Positions 6,273-13,749 of a stretch of DNA of 18,381 nucleotides are shown piece after piece (the first letter of the stretch is position 1; each line of letters opens with the position of its first letter). A program made the position numbers and the translations under genes. The stretch comes from JAVJPJ01 sp040217295 (GTDB lineage: Bacteria; Pseudomonadota; Alphaproteobacteria; Rhodobacterales; Rhodobacteraceae): contig CAYWTM010000068.1 in NCBI GenBank assembly GCA_964460185.1, positions 1 through 18,381 of the forward strand, read 5' to 3'. The notes under the pieces were generated by a model, which searched no databases, had not been told where the DNA came from, and was given only the letters and a program-made list of their open reading frames with translations.

Positions 6273-7142
6273 TTACTCCACGTTTTGAACCTGCTCCCGC
6301 ATCTGATCTATGGCCAGTTTCAGGTCAAGCCCGATAGCCGTCAGCGTCGCATCCTGTGACTTTGAGCACAGGGTGTTGGCCTCGCGGCTGAATTCCTGGA
6401 ACATGAAGTCAAGCTTTCGACCGATCGGGCCACCCTGTTTCAACAGATCGCGCGCGGCCGTCACGTGGGCGCGCAAGCGGTCGATTTCTTCGGTCACATC
6501 CATTTTCGCCGCGATCGCCGCGATATCCTGGGTCAGGCGCGCTTCGTCCAGATCCGCGATATCAAGCACCGCCCGGATGGCGTTGCGCAAGCGGGCCGCG
6601 TGGGGTTCGGCCCGCGCATCCGCCGCCACGCGAGCTTGTTTGACCAGATCCTCCACCCGGTCCAGGTGGTTGAGCATGATCTTGGCCAACATCCCGCCCT
6701 CTGCCTGCCGCATCATCAGGAAACCGGATAACAGTGGCTCGAAATCCGCCAACAGCACCTTGATGGCAGGGATCTCCTGGGTTGGGCCTGCTTCGGCGAT
6801 GTTGCGCATCGCCAGAAGATCGGTGGCCGAAATCGGTGCAACCTCCAGCCCGGCGCCCTCGGCGGCCGCTCGAAGTTGCGACAACTGTCCAAGCGTGCGC
6901 TCGATGGCGCGTTGATCCAGCTTCCATTCCGATCCGCCACCGTCACGCCCAAGACGCAGCGACAAGGTGATAGATCCGCGTGTCATGACCTCGGACAGAC
7001 GCTTGCGCAGTGCGGGCTCCAATATGCCCAGACCATCGGGCAGGCGCAGTTTCAAGTCCATCCCGCGCCCATTCACACTGCGCAGTTCCCAATTCCAGCT
7101 TGTCGTGCCGGCCGACCCCTCACGCACCGCATAGCCGGTCAT
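6273..7142 (-). CDS. yicC: YicC/YloC family endoribonuclease
   Basis: A 289-residue YicC-family protein; E. coli YicC and B. subtilis YloC are endoribonucleases involved in RNA turnover. The YicC N-terminal domain starts with MTGYA and contains the SVNGRGMDLKLRLPDG block. The C-terminal DUF1732 domain includes DVTEEIDRLRAHV, GRKLDFMFQEFSREANTLCSKSQD and the final helix KLAIDQMREQVQNVE. The start is set at the ATG 7140-7142 because family members begin at or just before MTG. An in-frame ATG at 7200-7202 would add 20 residues unlike the family. Neither has a clear Shine-Dalgarno sequence. It heads the yicC-gmk-carbonic anhydrase unit and is divergent from the PAS gene. A CtrA-like site lies 31-46 bases upstream of the chosen start. 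Confidence 0.93.
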   Translation of the reverse strand: MTGYAVREGSAGTTSWNWELRSVNGRGMDLKLRLPDGLGILEPALRKRLSEVMTRGSITLSLRLGRDGGGSEWKLDQRAIERTLGQLSQLRAAAEGAGLEVAPISATDLLAMRNIAEAGPTQEIPAIKVLLADFEPLLSGFLMMRQAEGGMLAKIMLNHLDRVEDLVKQARVAADARAEPHAARLRNAIRAVLDIADLDEARLTQDIAAIAAKMDVTEEIDRLRAHVTAARDLLKQGGPIGRKLDFMFQEFSREANTLCSKSQDATLTAIGLDLKLAIDQMREQVQNVE

Positions 7143-7172
7143 GGAAACAACCGCATCGGCGGTCTTTCGATC

Positions 7173-7188
7173 GTTAACCAATGGATAA
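7173..7188 (-). promoter_or_regulatory. Near-consensus CtrA-type site TTAT-N7-TTAAC
   Basis: On the minus strand TTAT (7185-7188), seven bases (CCATTGG) and TTAAC (7173-7177) match the CtrA consensus with one mismatch. It sits in the yicC/PAS divergent region. It would overlap yicC coding sequence if the upstream ATG at 7202 were used, which is another reason to prefer 7142. Binding is inferred. Confidence 0.4.
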
Positions 7189-7204
7189 TTCTCCGACTGC
7201 ATAA

Positions 7205-7231
7205 TTGAACAAAAATCGAGTAATTTAAAAT
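7205..7231 (+). promoter_or_regulatory. Candidate promoter for the PAS-domain gene in an AT-rich island
   Basis: TTGAAC (7205-7210) and TAAAAT (7226-7231) are separated by 15 bases, shorter than the ideal 17, about 90 bases upstream of the PAS gene. The stretch 7185-7236 is strikingly AT-rich for this window, as expected of a promoter. Exact elements are uncertain. Confidence 0.3.
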
Positions 7232-7319
7232 AACTAGGGAATTGCCCCAGCGGGGCGACCATATCACCTGGATCGGTCCCGTGCATCCCTTGACGATCCT
7301 GGAGTTGGAGATTTCTGCA

Positions 7320-7943
7320 ATGGACACGACAGTGCCCCCCCGGTCGATGGCACGCACAACGGGTTCCCGCCACGCCCCCGCCGGGTTTGGCGAGGTTCTG
7401 ACCTATTGGCACGGTCTGCGGCGAGGGCGCCCGGTCCCCGCGCGTGCGGATATCGACCCTACCGCGATCCAGCGGCATCTGGGGCACTGTGCCATCATCG
7501 AACGCGGACCAACGGGCAAGATCAAGTTCCGCGTCGCGGGCAAGGCCTTTGCTGACATATTGGGAATGGACCCACGCGGCATGCCCGTGAGGGCCCTGTT
7601 CAACATGGGATCACGTGACAGGCTGGCCGCGTTGCTGGCCGCCGTATTCACCGGACCGGAAACATTGACGATGACGATGGGCGCGGGCGCCGAAAAGGAT
7701 GTGCAGCAGATGCGCGGAATGATTGCCTTGCCGCTGAGCGACACATCGGGCGACGTCACCCGCGCGCTGATCATGATTTCGCTCGATGCGGTGAACGGCA
7801 CCACGCCGCAACGTTTCTGGATCCATGATGCGCGCCTGACGCCGGTCGTGGATGGCAACTCACGGCCTTCCGACCGCACCCGTTTTCGCCTGACTTGCGG
7901 CGAGCGTCCGGTCCTTCGGGTGATCGAGGGCGGGCGCGGCTGA
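7320..7943 (+). CDS. PAS_5-domain protein
   Basis: A 207-residue soluble protein built around a single PAS_5 domain (about residues 20-150). The pattern includes YWHGLRRGRPVPARADIDP, IQRHLGHCAIIERG and KFRVAGKAFADILGMDPRGMPVRALF, the usual core of this alphaproteobacterial family. No output domain (kinase, GGDEF, HTH) and no membrane segment are visible, so it is a stand-alone sensor or adaptor whose ligand and partner I cannot name. The ATG at 7320 has GGAG nine bases upstream. An in-frame TTG at 7242 is possible but would add non-family sequence. The protein ends in a low-complexity VIEGGRG tail. It is divergent from yicC and converges on the DAHP synthase gene (23 bases between stops). A CtrA-like site and an AT-rich promoter region precede it. 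Confidence 0.85.
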   Translation: MDTTVPPRSMARTTGSRHAPAGFGEVLTYWHGLRRGRPVPARADIDPTAIQRHLGHCAIIERGPTGKIKFRVAGKAFADILGMDPRGMPVRALFNMGSRDRLAALLAAVFTGPETLTMTMGAGAEKDVQQMRGMIALPLSDTSGDVTRALIMISLDAVNGTTPQRFWIHDARLTPVVDGNSRPSDRTRFRLTCGERPVLRVIEGGRG

Positions 7944-7966
7944 ACGCCCCCGCCCCATGAGATCAC

Positions 7967-9337
7967 TCAGACAGCGGCGCGCAAGGCTTCGCGGCTGCGC
8001 GACAGTTCTTCGGCCACCAGGAACGCCAGTTCCAGCGATTGCGAGGCATTCAGGCGCGGATCACATGCGGTGTGATAGCGCGACGACAGGTCACCATCGG
8101 TCACCGCCCGCACGCCGCCGGTGCATTCGGTCACGTCCTGTCCCGTCATCTCGAAATGCACCCCACCCGGAACCGTGCCTTCGGCGCGGTGAATGGCAAA
8201 GAATTCCTGAACTTCGCGCAGAACCGATTCAAATGGTCGTGTCTTGTAGCCCGAATCCGACTTGATCGTGTTGCCGTGCATGGGATCGCACGACCACAGC
8301 ACCTTGGCGCCCTCGGCCTCGACGGTCTTGATCAGGCGTGGAAGATGATCGCCTACATTCCCTGCCCCGAAGCGTGCGATCAACGTCAGGCGTCCCGCCT
8401 CGTTTTCGGGGTTCAGCTTGGCCAGCAGCACCTTGAGATCGTCTTCGGTGGTGGTGGGGCCGCATTTCAGCCCGATCGGGTTCTGCACGCCACGGGCGAA
8501 TTCGACATGTGCGCCATCGGGCTGACGGGTGCGGTCGCCGATCCAGATCATGTGACCGGACCCCGCAAGCCATTTTCCGGACGTTGAATCGAGCCGGCAC
8601 AGCGCCTCTTCATATTCCAGCAGCAGGGCTTCGTGGCTGGTGTAGAAATCCACCGTCGACAATTCGTGGTTGGTATCCGACGTCAGACCTGCGGCGGTCA
8701 TGAAGTCGAGCGAATCCTGGATACGGGTCGCCATGTCGCGATAGCGTTCCGCGTCGTCATGATCGGTAAAGCCAAGCGTCCAGGAATGCACCCGGTGGAT
8801 GTCGGCAAACCCGCCCGTGGAAAAGGCGCGCAGCAGGTTCAGCGAGGCCGCGGCCTGCGTGTAGGCCTGCAGCATCTTGGCCGGATCGGGATTGCGCGCG
8901 GCCGGCGTGAAATCCAGTTCGTTGATGATATCCCCACGATAGGACGGCAATTCGACACCATTCTTGACCTCGGTGGGCGCCGATCGCGGCTTGGCGAACT
9001 GGCCGGCCATCCGGCCGATCTTGACCACCGGCACCTTGGCGCCGTAGGTCAGCACCATCGCCATCTGCAGCATGACCTTGAAGGTGTCGCGGATGTTGTC
9101 GGCGGAAAATTCCGCGAAGCTTTCGGCGCAATCCCCCCCCTGCAGCAAGAACGCATCGCCCCGGCTGGCTGCGGCGAGTTCGGCCTTCAGGCGTCGTGCT
9201 TCGCCGGCAAAGACCAGCGGTGGATACTTTGACAATTGCCCTTCGACAGACTGCAAAGCGTCAGCATCGGGATAGTCTGGCATCTGAATACGCTGTTTCG
9301 TGCGCCAGGTTGATTTCGTCCAGGCCTGTCCGGTCAT
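7967..9337 (-). CDS. aroG: Class II 3-deoxy-7-phosphoheptulonate (DAHP) synthase
   Basis: First enzyme of the shikimate pathway: condenses phosphoenolpyruvate and erythrose 4-phosphate to DAHP. The 456-residue protein is the plant/Mycobacterium-like class II type. It carries LLQGGDCAESF with the metal-ligand Cys70, KIGRMAGQFAKPRS (PEP binding), NPIGLKCGPTT, and WSCDPMHGNT with the metal His. FEMTGQDVTECTGG and CDPRLNASQSLEL hold the metal Glu and Asp. The ATG at 9335-9337 is preferred to the one at 9353-9355 because AGGAG (9348-9352) lies ten bases upstream of it and overlaps the earlier ATG. It is alone on its strand, divergent from the GlxA/AraC-family regulator and convergent with the PAS gene. 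A run of eight G on the coding strand lies in the Cys70 region. Class and reaction are secure; class II enzymes are named aroG, aroF or aroH in different annotations. Confidence 0.95.
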   Translation of the reverse strand: MTGQAWTKSTWRTKQRIQMPDYPDADALQSVEGQLSKYPPLVFAGEARRLKAELAAASRGDAFLLQGGDCAESFAEFSADNIRDTFKVMLQMAMVLTYGAKVPVVKIGRMAGQFAKPRSAPTEVKNGVELPSYRGDIINELDFTPAARNPDPAKMLQAYTQAAASLNLLRAFSTGGFADIHRVHSWTLGFTDHDDAERYRDMATRIQDSLDFMTAAGLTSDTNHELSTVDFYTSHEALLLEYEEALCRLDSTSGKWLAGSGHMIWIGDRTRQPDGAHVEFARGVQNPIGLKCGPTTTEDDLKVLLAKLNPENEAGRLTLIARFGAGNVGDHLPRLIKTVEAEGAKVLWSCDPMHGNTIKSDSGYKTRPFESVLREVQEFFAIHRAEGTVPGGVHFEMTGQDVTECTGGVRAVTDGDLSSRYHTACDPRLNASQSLELAFLVAEELSRSREALRAAV

Positions 9338-9347
9338 GGCTCTCGGG

Positions 9348-9352
9348 CTCCT
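9348..9352 (-). promoter_or_regulatory. Shine-Dalgarno AGGAG that fixes the aroG start
   Basis: AGGAG on the minus strand overlaps the upstream in-frame ATG (9353-9355) and stands ten bases before the ATG at 9335-9337, so the shorter protein is favoured. Confidence 0.6.
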
Positions 9353-9395
9353 CATTCGTCTCGGGGGCGCTTATAGGCGGCTCAGGCGGGGTGTC

Positions 9396-9425
9396 CAATC
9401 CCGTATTTGTCCGGTTTCGGGATTG
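9396..9425. promoter_or_regulatory. 8-bp inverted repeat in the aroG / GlxA-type regulator intergenic region
   Basis: CAATCCCG (9396-9403) and CGGGATTG (9418-9425) form a perfect 8-bp inverted repeat with a 14-base spacer, so half-site centres are 22 bases apart (about two helical turns). It is near the middle of the 187-base divergent region. It may be an operator for the adjacent regulator, another repressor site, or a hairpin in either leader. The palindrome is visible; its role is inferred. Confidence 0.45.
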
Positions 9426-9524
9426 CGTCCGCCAAAAAATGATGCTTTCGCTGAACGGCCGCCGGTTTTCGGGTCAACCCTGCCCGGTGTGCGGGAGGAA
9501 TTGCGCGCAGTAAAGGGCCGACCC

Positions 9525-10499
9525 ATGCATGAACCAAACAGCCCACGCAGGTTTGTTTTCGTTCTGCTCGATCAATTCAGCATGTTGTGTTTTTCGAGCG
9601 CCGTGGAAGCCTTGCGTATCGCCAACCGGATGTCGGGACGGTCTTTATATCATTGGAGCCTGATCGGCGAAGGCGGGGATCTGGCATGGTGTTCGGCGGG
9701 CATCGGTTTCAAGCTCGATGACGATCTGGCCGAGCTGACCCGTGAAGACACGATCATGGTTTGCGGCGGGATCGATGTGGCCGGTTCAACGACCAAGCGG
9801 ATCGTCAGCTGGCTGCGCCGCGAGGCGCGCAAGGGGCCGGTGATCGGAGGTCTTTGCACGGCGGGCTATTCGTTGGCCAAGGCCGGACTGCTTGATGGCA
9901 AGCGGGCCACCATCCACTGGGAAAACCAGGACAGCTTTGCCGAGGAATTCGAAGACGTCATCTTGACGAAATCGGTCTTCGTGATCGACGGGAACCGCAT
10001 TACCACGGCGGGTGGCACCGCATCGATCGACCTGATGCTGAAAATCATTGCCGACGACCATGGCGAGGATCTGGCCAACCTGGTCGCCGATCAGCTGATC
10101 TACACCTCGATCCGAACCGATCAGGACACGCAGAGGCTGTCGATTCCCACGCGCATCGGCGTGCGCCACCCCAAACTGGGTCAGGTCATTCGCATGATGG
10201 AGCAGAATATCGAGGAACCCATCAGCCCTGCGACACTGGCAAAGGATGTCGGAATGTCGACACGCCAGCTGGAGCGGCTGTTCAGGCGCTACCTCAATCG
10301 CTCGCCGAAACGCTATTACATGGAACTGCGGCTGTCCAAGGCGCGCAACCTGCTGATGCAGACGGATATGAGCGTGATCAACGTGGCGCTTGCCTGCGGG
10401 TTCGCCTCACCGTCGCATTTCTCGAAATGCTACCGGGCGCATTACGACACGACACCCTATCGCGAACGTGGATCGCACGGGACCCGCGAGAGGACCTGA
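9525..10499 (+). CDS. GlxA-family transcriptional regulator (DJ-1/PfpI-like plus AraC HTH)
   Basis: A 324-residue regulator with an N-terminal DJ-1/PfpI amidotransferase-like domain (about 10-185) and a C-terminal AraC/XylS DNA-binding domain (about 215-315). The first contains VCGGIDV (79-85), the nucleophile-elbow-like GGLCTAGYSLAKAGLLDG with Cys111, and the ATIHW motif with His131. The second has two helix-turn-helix blocks: LAKDVGMSTRQLERLFRRY, and INVALACGFASPSHFSKCYR with the AraC signature. The pattern resembles GbdR/ArgR/CdhR-type members that sense amino acid or betaine-like ligands. The true effector cannot be read from sequence, and such domains are usually not proteases. The ATG at 9525 follows AAGGG by eight bases. 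It is divergent from aroG, and the inverted repeat between them is a candidate binding site. It converges with the small glnE-linked gene (18 bases between stops). Confidence 0.88.
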   Translation: MHEPNSPRRFVFVLLDQFSMLCFSSAVEALRIANRMSGRSLYHWSLIGEGGDLAWCSAGIGFKLDDDLAELTREDTIMVCGGIDVAGSTTKRIVSWLRREARKGPVIGGLCTAGYSLAKAGLLDGKRATIHWENQDSFAEEFEDVILTKSVFVIDGNRITTAGGTASIDLMLKIIADDHGEDLANLVADQLIYTSIRTDQDTQRLSIPTRIGVRHPKLGQVIRMMEQNIEEPISPATLAKDVGMSTRQLERLFRRYLNRSPKRYYMELRLSKARNLLMQTDMSVINVALACGFASPSHFSKCYRAHYDTTPYRERGSHGTRERT

Positions 10500-10517
10500 C
10501 GGTCGCCGGCCAACGGA

Positions 10518-10808
10518 TCAATACCCGGTATCACCGACGCGTGCCCGTCTGCCGCCACGCCGCCCCTTGGCCGGGGTCGCGGCCAGACCTTCCTCAAGCA
10601 CCGTTTTCATTGGATGGTCGTCCGGATCGTCGGCATGACGTGCCAGCAGAGCCGCAATCTGCGGGCGCGGATCCGCGGCCTCGACGCTCAGCGCCCAATC
10701 GACGAAAATCGACCGGCATTCCGGCGCGGTGATGCCATCGATACGGAAAGCTTCCCGGATCAGGTTCTTGGGATCCATCGGATCGCTGTCACGGGTGATG
10801 GGGCTCAT
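10518..10808 (-). CDS. Small conserved-looking protein coupled to glnE (96 residues)
   Basis: I do not recognise a named family. The protein has a predicted helical core, with NLIREAFRIDGITAPECRSIFVDWALS as the most structured part. DHPMKTVLEEGL follows, and the tail is basic and low-complexity (KGRRGGRRARVG). There is no signal peptide or membrane segment. The ATG overlaps the glnE stop by four bases (ATGA) and has GAGGA six bases upstream, so it is very likely a real, translationally coupled gene. I recall similar proteins after glnE in other Rhodobacteraceae, which would suggest a role linked to nitrogen control or simple co-transcription, but this is inference. An internal ATG at 10776-10778 is a weaker start option. 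Confidence 0.72.
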   Translation of the reverse strand: MSPITRDSDPMDPKNLIREAFRIDGITAPECRSIFVDWALSVEAADPRPQIAALLARHADDPDDHPMKTVLEEGLAATPAKGRRGGRRARVGDTGY

Positions 10809-13603
10809 GGGATGTCCTCGTGGGGCGATGGTAAGACTCGGTCGACGATCGCGGACACCAGTCCGCGTGTCTTGTTCAACTGCGACGCAAGTGCGGCTGC
10901 GTCCGCCGCCCCGGCGACTTTCGCCAGATAGGCCCGCCCCCCTTCGCCGACATCCTCGGGGTCGAGCGTGTCTTCGCTCAGAAGGCGCGCGGCGCTGGCA
11001 ATACCGGTATAGAGCCTGTGGGCGGTCACAAGGCTGTCAGCCTCGGCCGCGCTGAACCAGCCAAGGGTCGGACCCGCCACAAGTTGTTCGGGCGTGCGCC
11101 GGATCGGCAATCCGGCCGCCAGCGCCACGGCCTGACCCAAGAGCTCGATGTCCTGCATGCCGCCCGGGCCATCCTTCACGGCCCAGGTGCCCCCTGCCCG
11201 GCCCGATGCCGCAAGGCGCGCGCGCATGGTGGCCGCATCGCGCATCACGGTGCCGGGCTCGGCCTTTTGCGTGATGACCTCGCACCGGATGGTCTCGATC
11301 TCGGCGGCAAGCGCACCGTTGCCGGCCACGACGCGCGCCTTGGTCAGCGCCATGTGTTCCCATGTCCAGGCCTCGTCGCGCTGATAGCTGCGGAAGGCCG
11401 CGACAGACGTGGCGACGGGCCCCTGGCGCCCCGACGGCCGCAGACGCATGTCAACCTCGTAGATCCGCCCGGCCGCCATGGGGGCCGAAAGCGCCGTGAT
11501 CAGGGATTTCGTGGCTTTTGCATACCATCCACGCGGGGCAAGCGGACGCCGTCCCTCGCTCATCTCGGCGTCCAGCGGGTCATATATGACCAGAAGATCC
11601 AGATCCGACCCGGCGGTCATGCGCCCCGCGCCAAGGCTGCCCATTCCCACCACGGCCCCGCCCCGCCCGGGCGCAGGCCCGTGGCGGCTGGCCGTGTCGG
11701 CACACACCACCGGCCACAGGGCACGCAGCACGGCATCGGCCAGGTCCGTATAATGGACGGCGGCCTCTTCAGCGCTGAGCAGACCCCGCAACTGGTGGAC
11801 CCCGATACGGAAATGCCAGTCCTTTTGCCAGCGCCGCGCCAGATCCAGTTGCGCCTCGTAATCACGCCCGGCCAGAATGTGTGACAGGTCCGCGCTCAGA
11901 TCGTCGGCACCGGGCCAAGGCGCGAAAAATCGACCATCCAGCACGGCATCCAGAACCATGGAATGGCGCGACAGGTAGCGCGACAGACCGGGCGCGGTCG
12001 CACATATGTCGACGATCAGATCCACCAGCTGCGGGTTGGCCTCGAACAACGCGAACAACTGCACACCGGCGGGCAGGCCCCGCAAGAACCCGTCGAAATT
12101 CGCCAGCGCCTCGTCCGGGCGGGCGGCGGTCTGGAACCGGCGCAGCAGATCGGGCTTGAGCCGTTCGAAAATCACCTGCCCCCGTTCCGACCGCAGTGCC
12201 GGATAGCCGGGCCATCTTGCGACGATTTCTGCCTGCGCGTCCGATATCGAGGGAGCAGCCGCGCCAGTGCCATCGGGCACCGCGAAAAAGGCACCGGTCA
12301 GTGTCTCGACCCGCGCGATCCGGTCGGCCAGCCGCGCCCGGTAGGCCGCCGTGTCTCCCTCGCCGCTCAGGCGCGCCAGCCGGTCGAAGCCTTCGGACGA
12401 TTTGGGCAGCGCGTGGGTCTGGGCATCGTCGATCATCTGGATGCGATGTTCGACCTCGCGGTGATGGGCATAAAGCTCGGCCAGTTCGCCCGCCACGTCG
12501 CGTTCGATCCAGCCCGCCCGCGCCAATGCCGCCAGCGCCTTGACCGTCCGCCGCTGCCTGAGCGACGGGTCACGCCCCCCCGCGACCAGTTGCCGGGTCT
12601 GGGCGAAGAACTCGATCTCGCGGATGCCGCCCGCGCCCAGTTTCATGTCATGACCTTCCAGCACGACAGAGCCGTGAAGCCCCTTGTGGCTGCGGATACG
12701 CTGGCGCATGTCCATCGTGTCCTGGACGGTCACGAAATCCAGGTGCCGCCGCCACACAAAGGGTTTGAGTGTGTCCAGAAAGCGCGCGCCCGCCGCGATG
12801 TCCCCTGCGGCCGGACGCGCCTTGATATAGGCGGAGCGTTCCCATGTCCGCCCTTCGGCCTCGTAGTATCGTTCGGCCGCGGTCATCGAGATGCACACGG
12901 GCGTGACCGAGGCATCGGGCCGCAGGCGCAGATCGGTGCGGAACACGTAGCCATCGGCGGTGTTTTCACCAAGGCTGGCGGCCATGCGGCGGGTGGCGCG
13001 AATGAACCCGGCACGGGCCTCCATCACGTCGGAGGCATCGAAACGTTCATCATCGAACAGGCAGATCAGGTCTATATCCGAGGAATAATTCAGCTCGCCC
13101 GCGCCCATCTTGCCCATGGCCAGCACGACCATCCCCGCGCCGTCGGTCTGCGCGTCCTCTTCGGTCATCCCGGGAAGCTTGCCGCGCCGGGCCTCGGTGG
13201 CCACGTGGACACTCAACGCGCGCGCCACGCAGGCGTCCGCAAAATCGCTCCAGCCCTGCGTGACCGCATGCAGCGCCCAGACCCCGCCCAGGTCCGCCAG
13301 GGCAACGATCAGAGCCGCCCGGCGCTTGATCCCCCTGAGACCGGCATCGAGGTCTCCGGGACCGAGGCCGGAAACCTCGGCAATCAGATCGGTCAGCACA
13401 TCCTCGGGCGGTTCCATCAATGCATGGGACAGCCAGTGGCCTTCCTTGCGTATCAGTCCCGCAAGGTAGGGCGATGACCCGGCAGCGCCGTGGATCAACG
13501 GGCGAAGTTCCGGGGGCAGATGATGCACATGACCCAACGCCTCCGTCCCACGTTCGGGGTTGTGGGCGATCGGGCCACGGGTCAGGCGGGCGGCAAAGCT
13601 CAT
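10805..13603 (-). CDS. glnE: Bifunctional glutamine synthetase adenylyltransferase/deadenylase
   Basis: Controls glutamine synthetase by adding or removing AMP on its regulatory tyrosine, in response to PII and glutamine. The 932-residue length fits the family. The N-terminal nucleotidyltransferase (deadenylation) domain holds MGKMGAGELNYSSDIDLICLFD near residues 163-184. A helical linker follows, with LGAGGIREIEFFAQ and HREVEHRIQMIDDAQTHALP. The C-terminal adenylylation domain carries GSLGAGRMTAGSDLDLLVIYD near 653-675. In that motif the usual GKLGG-E is replaced by GSLGAGRM, while the catalytic S/G-D-x-D pair is kept, which I take as lineage variation. The ATG at 13601-13603 has AGGG seven bases upstream and overlaps (ATGA) the stop of a 27-codon upstream ORF. 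The next gene starts on its stop codon. Identification is firm. Confidence 0.95.
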   Translation of the reverse strand: MSFAARLTRGPIAHNPERGTEALGHVHHLPPELRPLIHGAAGSSPYLAGLIRKEGHWLSHALMEPPEDVLTDLIAEVSGLGPGDLDAGLRGIKRRAALIVALADLGGVWALHAVTQGWSDFADACVARALSVHVATEARRGKLPGMTEEDAQTDGAGMVVLAMGKMGAGELNYSSDIDLICLFDDERFDASDVMEARAGFIRATRRMAASLGENTADGYVFRTDLRLRPDASVTPVCISMTAAERYYEAEGRTWERSAYIKARPAAGDIAAGARFLDTLKPFVWRRHLDFVTVQDTMDMRQRIRSHKGLHGSVVLEGHDMKLGAGGIREIEFFAQTRQLVAGGRDPSLRQRRTVKALAALARAGWIERDVAGELAELYAHHREVEHRIQMIDDAQTHALPKSSEGFDRLARLSGEGDTAAYRARLADRIARVETLTGAFFAVPDGTGAAAPSISDAQAEIVARWPGYPALRSERGQVIFERLKPDLLRRFQTAARPDEALANFDGFLRGLPAGVQLFALFEANPQLVDLIVDICATAPGLSRYLSRHSMVLDAVLDGRFFAPWPGADDLSADLSHILAGRDYEAQLDLARRWQKDWHFRIGVHQLRGLLSAEEAAVHYTDLADAVLRALWPVVCADTASRHGPAPGRGGAVVGMGSLGAGRMTAGSDLDLLVIYDPLDAEMSEGRRPLAPRGWYAKATKSLITALSAPMAAGRIYEVDMRLRPSGRQGPVATSVAAFRSYQRDEAWTWEHMALTKARVVAGNGALAAEIETIRCEVITQKAEPGTVMRDAATMRARLAASGRAGGTWAVKDGPGGMQDIELLGQAVALAAGLPIRRTPEQLVAGPTLGWFSAAEADSLVTAHRLYTGIASAARLLSEDTLDPEDVGEGGRAYLAKVAGAADAAALASQLNKTRGLVSAIVDRVLPSPHEDIP

Positions 13604-13683
13604 CCCACGACCCTGACGCGGGCGGCATCCGTGGTCAATCGGGGGGCGTGGCCGGCGGTCACAGGCGCTTTTCCGGACTGCAT
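13600..13683 (-). CDS. Possible 27-codon leader ORF coupled to glnE
   Basis: An ORF of 27 codons (starting MQSGKAPVTAG, ending ARVRVVG) begins with ATG 13681-13683, with AAGGGAG six bases upstream, a better ribosome site than that of glnE. Its stop TGA overlaps the glnE ATG by four bases (ATGA), the same coupling geometry used elsewhere in this window. The sequence resembles no family I know and has no run of regulatory codons such as consecutive Gln. It may be a translated leader that tunes glnE translation, or a chance ORF. Confidence 0.35.
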   Translation of the reverse strand: MQSGKAPVTAGHAPRLTTDAARVRVVG

Positions 13684-13689
13684 TGGTGT

Positions 13690-13695
13690 CTCCCT
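13690..13695 (-). promoter_or_regulatory. Shine-Dalgarno AGGGAG ahead of the glnE upstream ORF
   Basis: AGGGAG on the minus strand lies six bases before the ATG at 13681-13683. It is the strongest ribosome-binding sequence in the glnE upstream region and the main support for translation of the 27-codon ORF. Confidence 0.4.
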
Positions 13696-13749
13696 TGCGC
13701 GGTCTGCCGTTTTTTGGAATGACACCCTTGGCAACGCAAGAGGTTTGCG

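Noticed and set aside
5233..6288. Plus-strand frame of 351 codons opposite gmk and the carbonic anhydrase gene
   Set aside because: It is antisense to two well-supported enzymes and has no recognisable motif.
11963..13477. Plus-strand open frame of 504 codons opposite glnE
   Set aside because: Composition is a mirror of glnE codon usage, with no domain and no ribosome-binding site. It is treated as a shadow.
13694..13740. CTTGCG / CGCAAG 6-bp inverted repeat upstream of the ybaK-like gene
   Set aside because: Short, with 35 bases between the halves; expected by chance.
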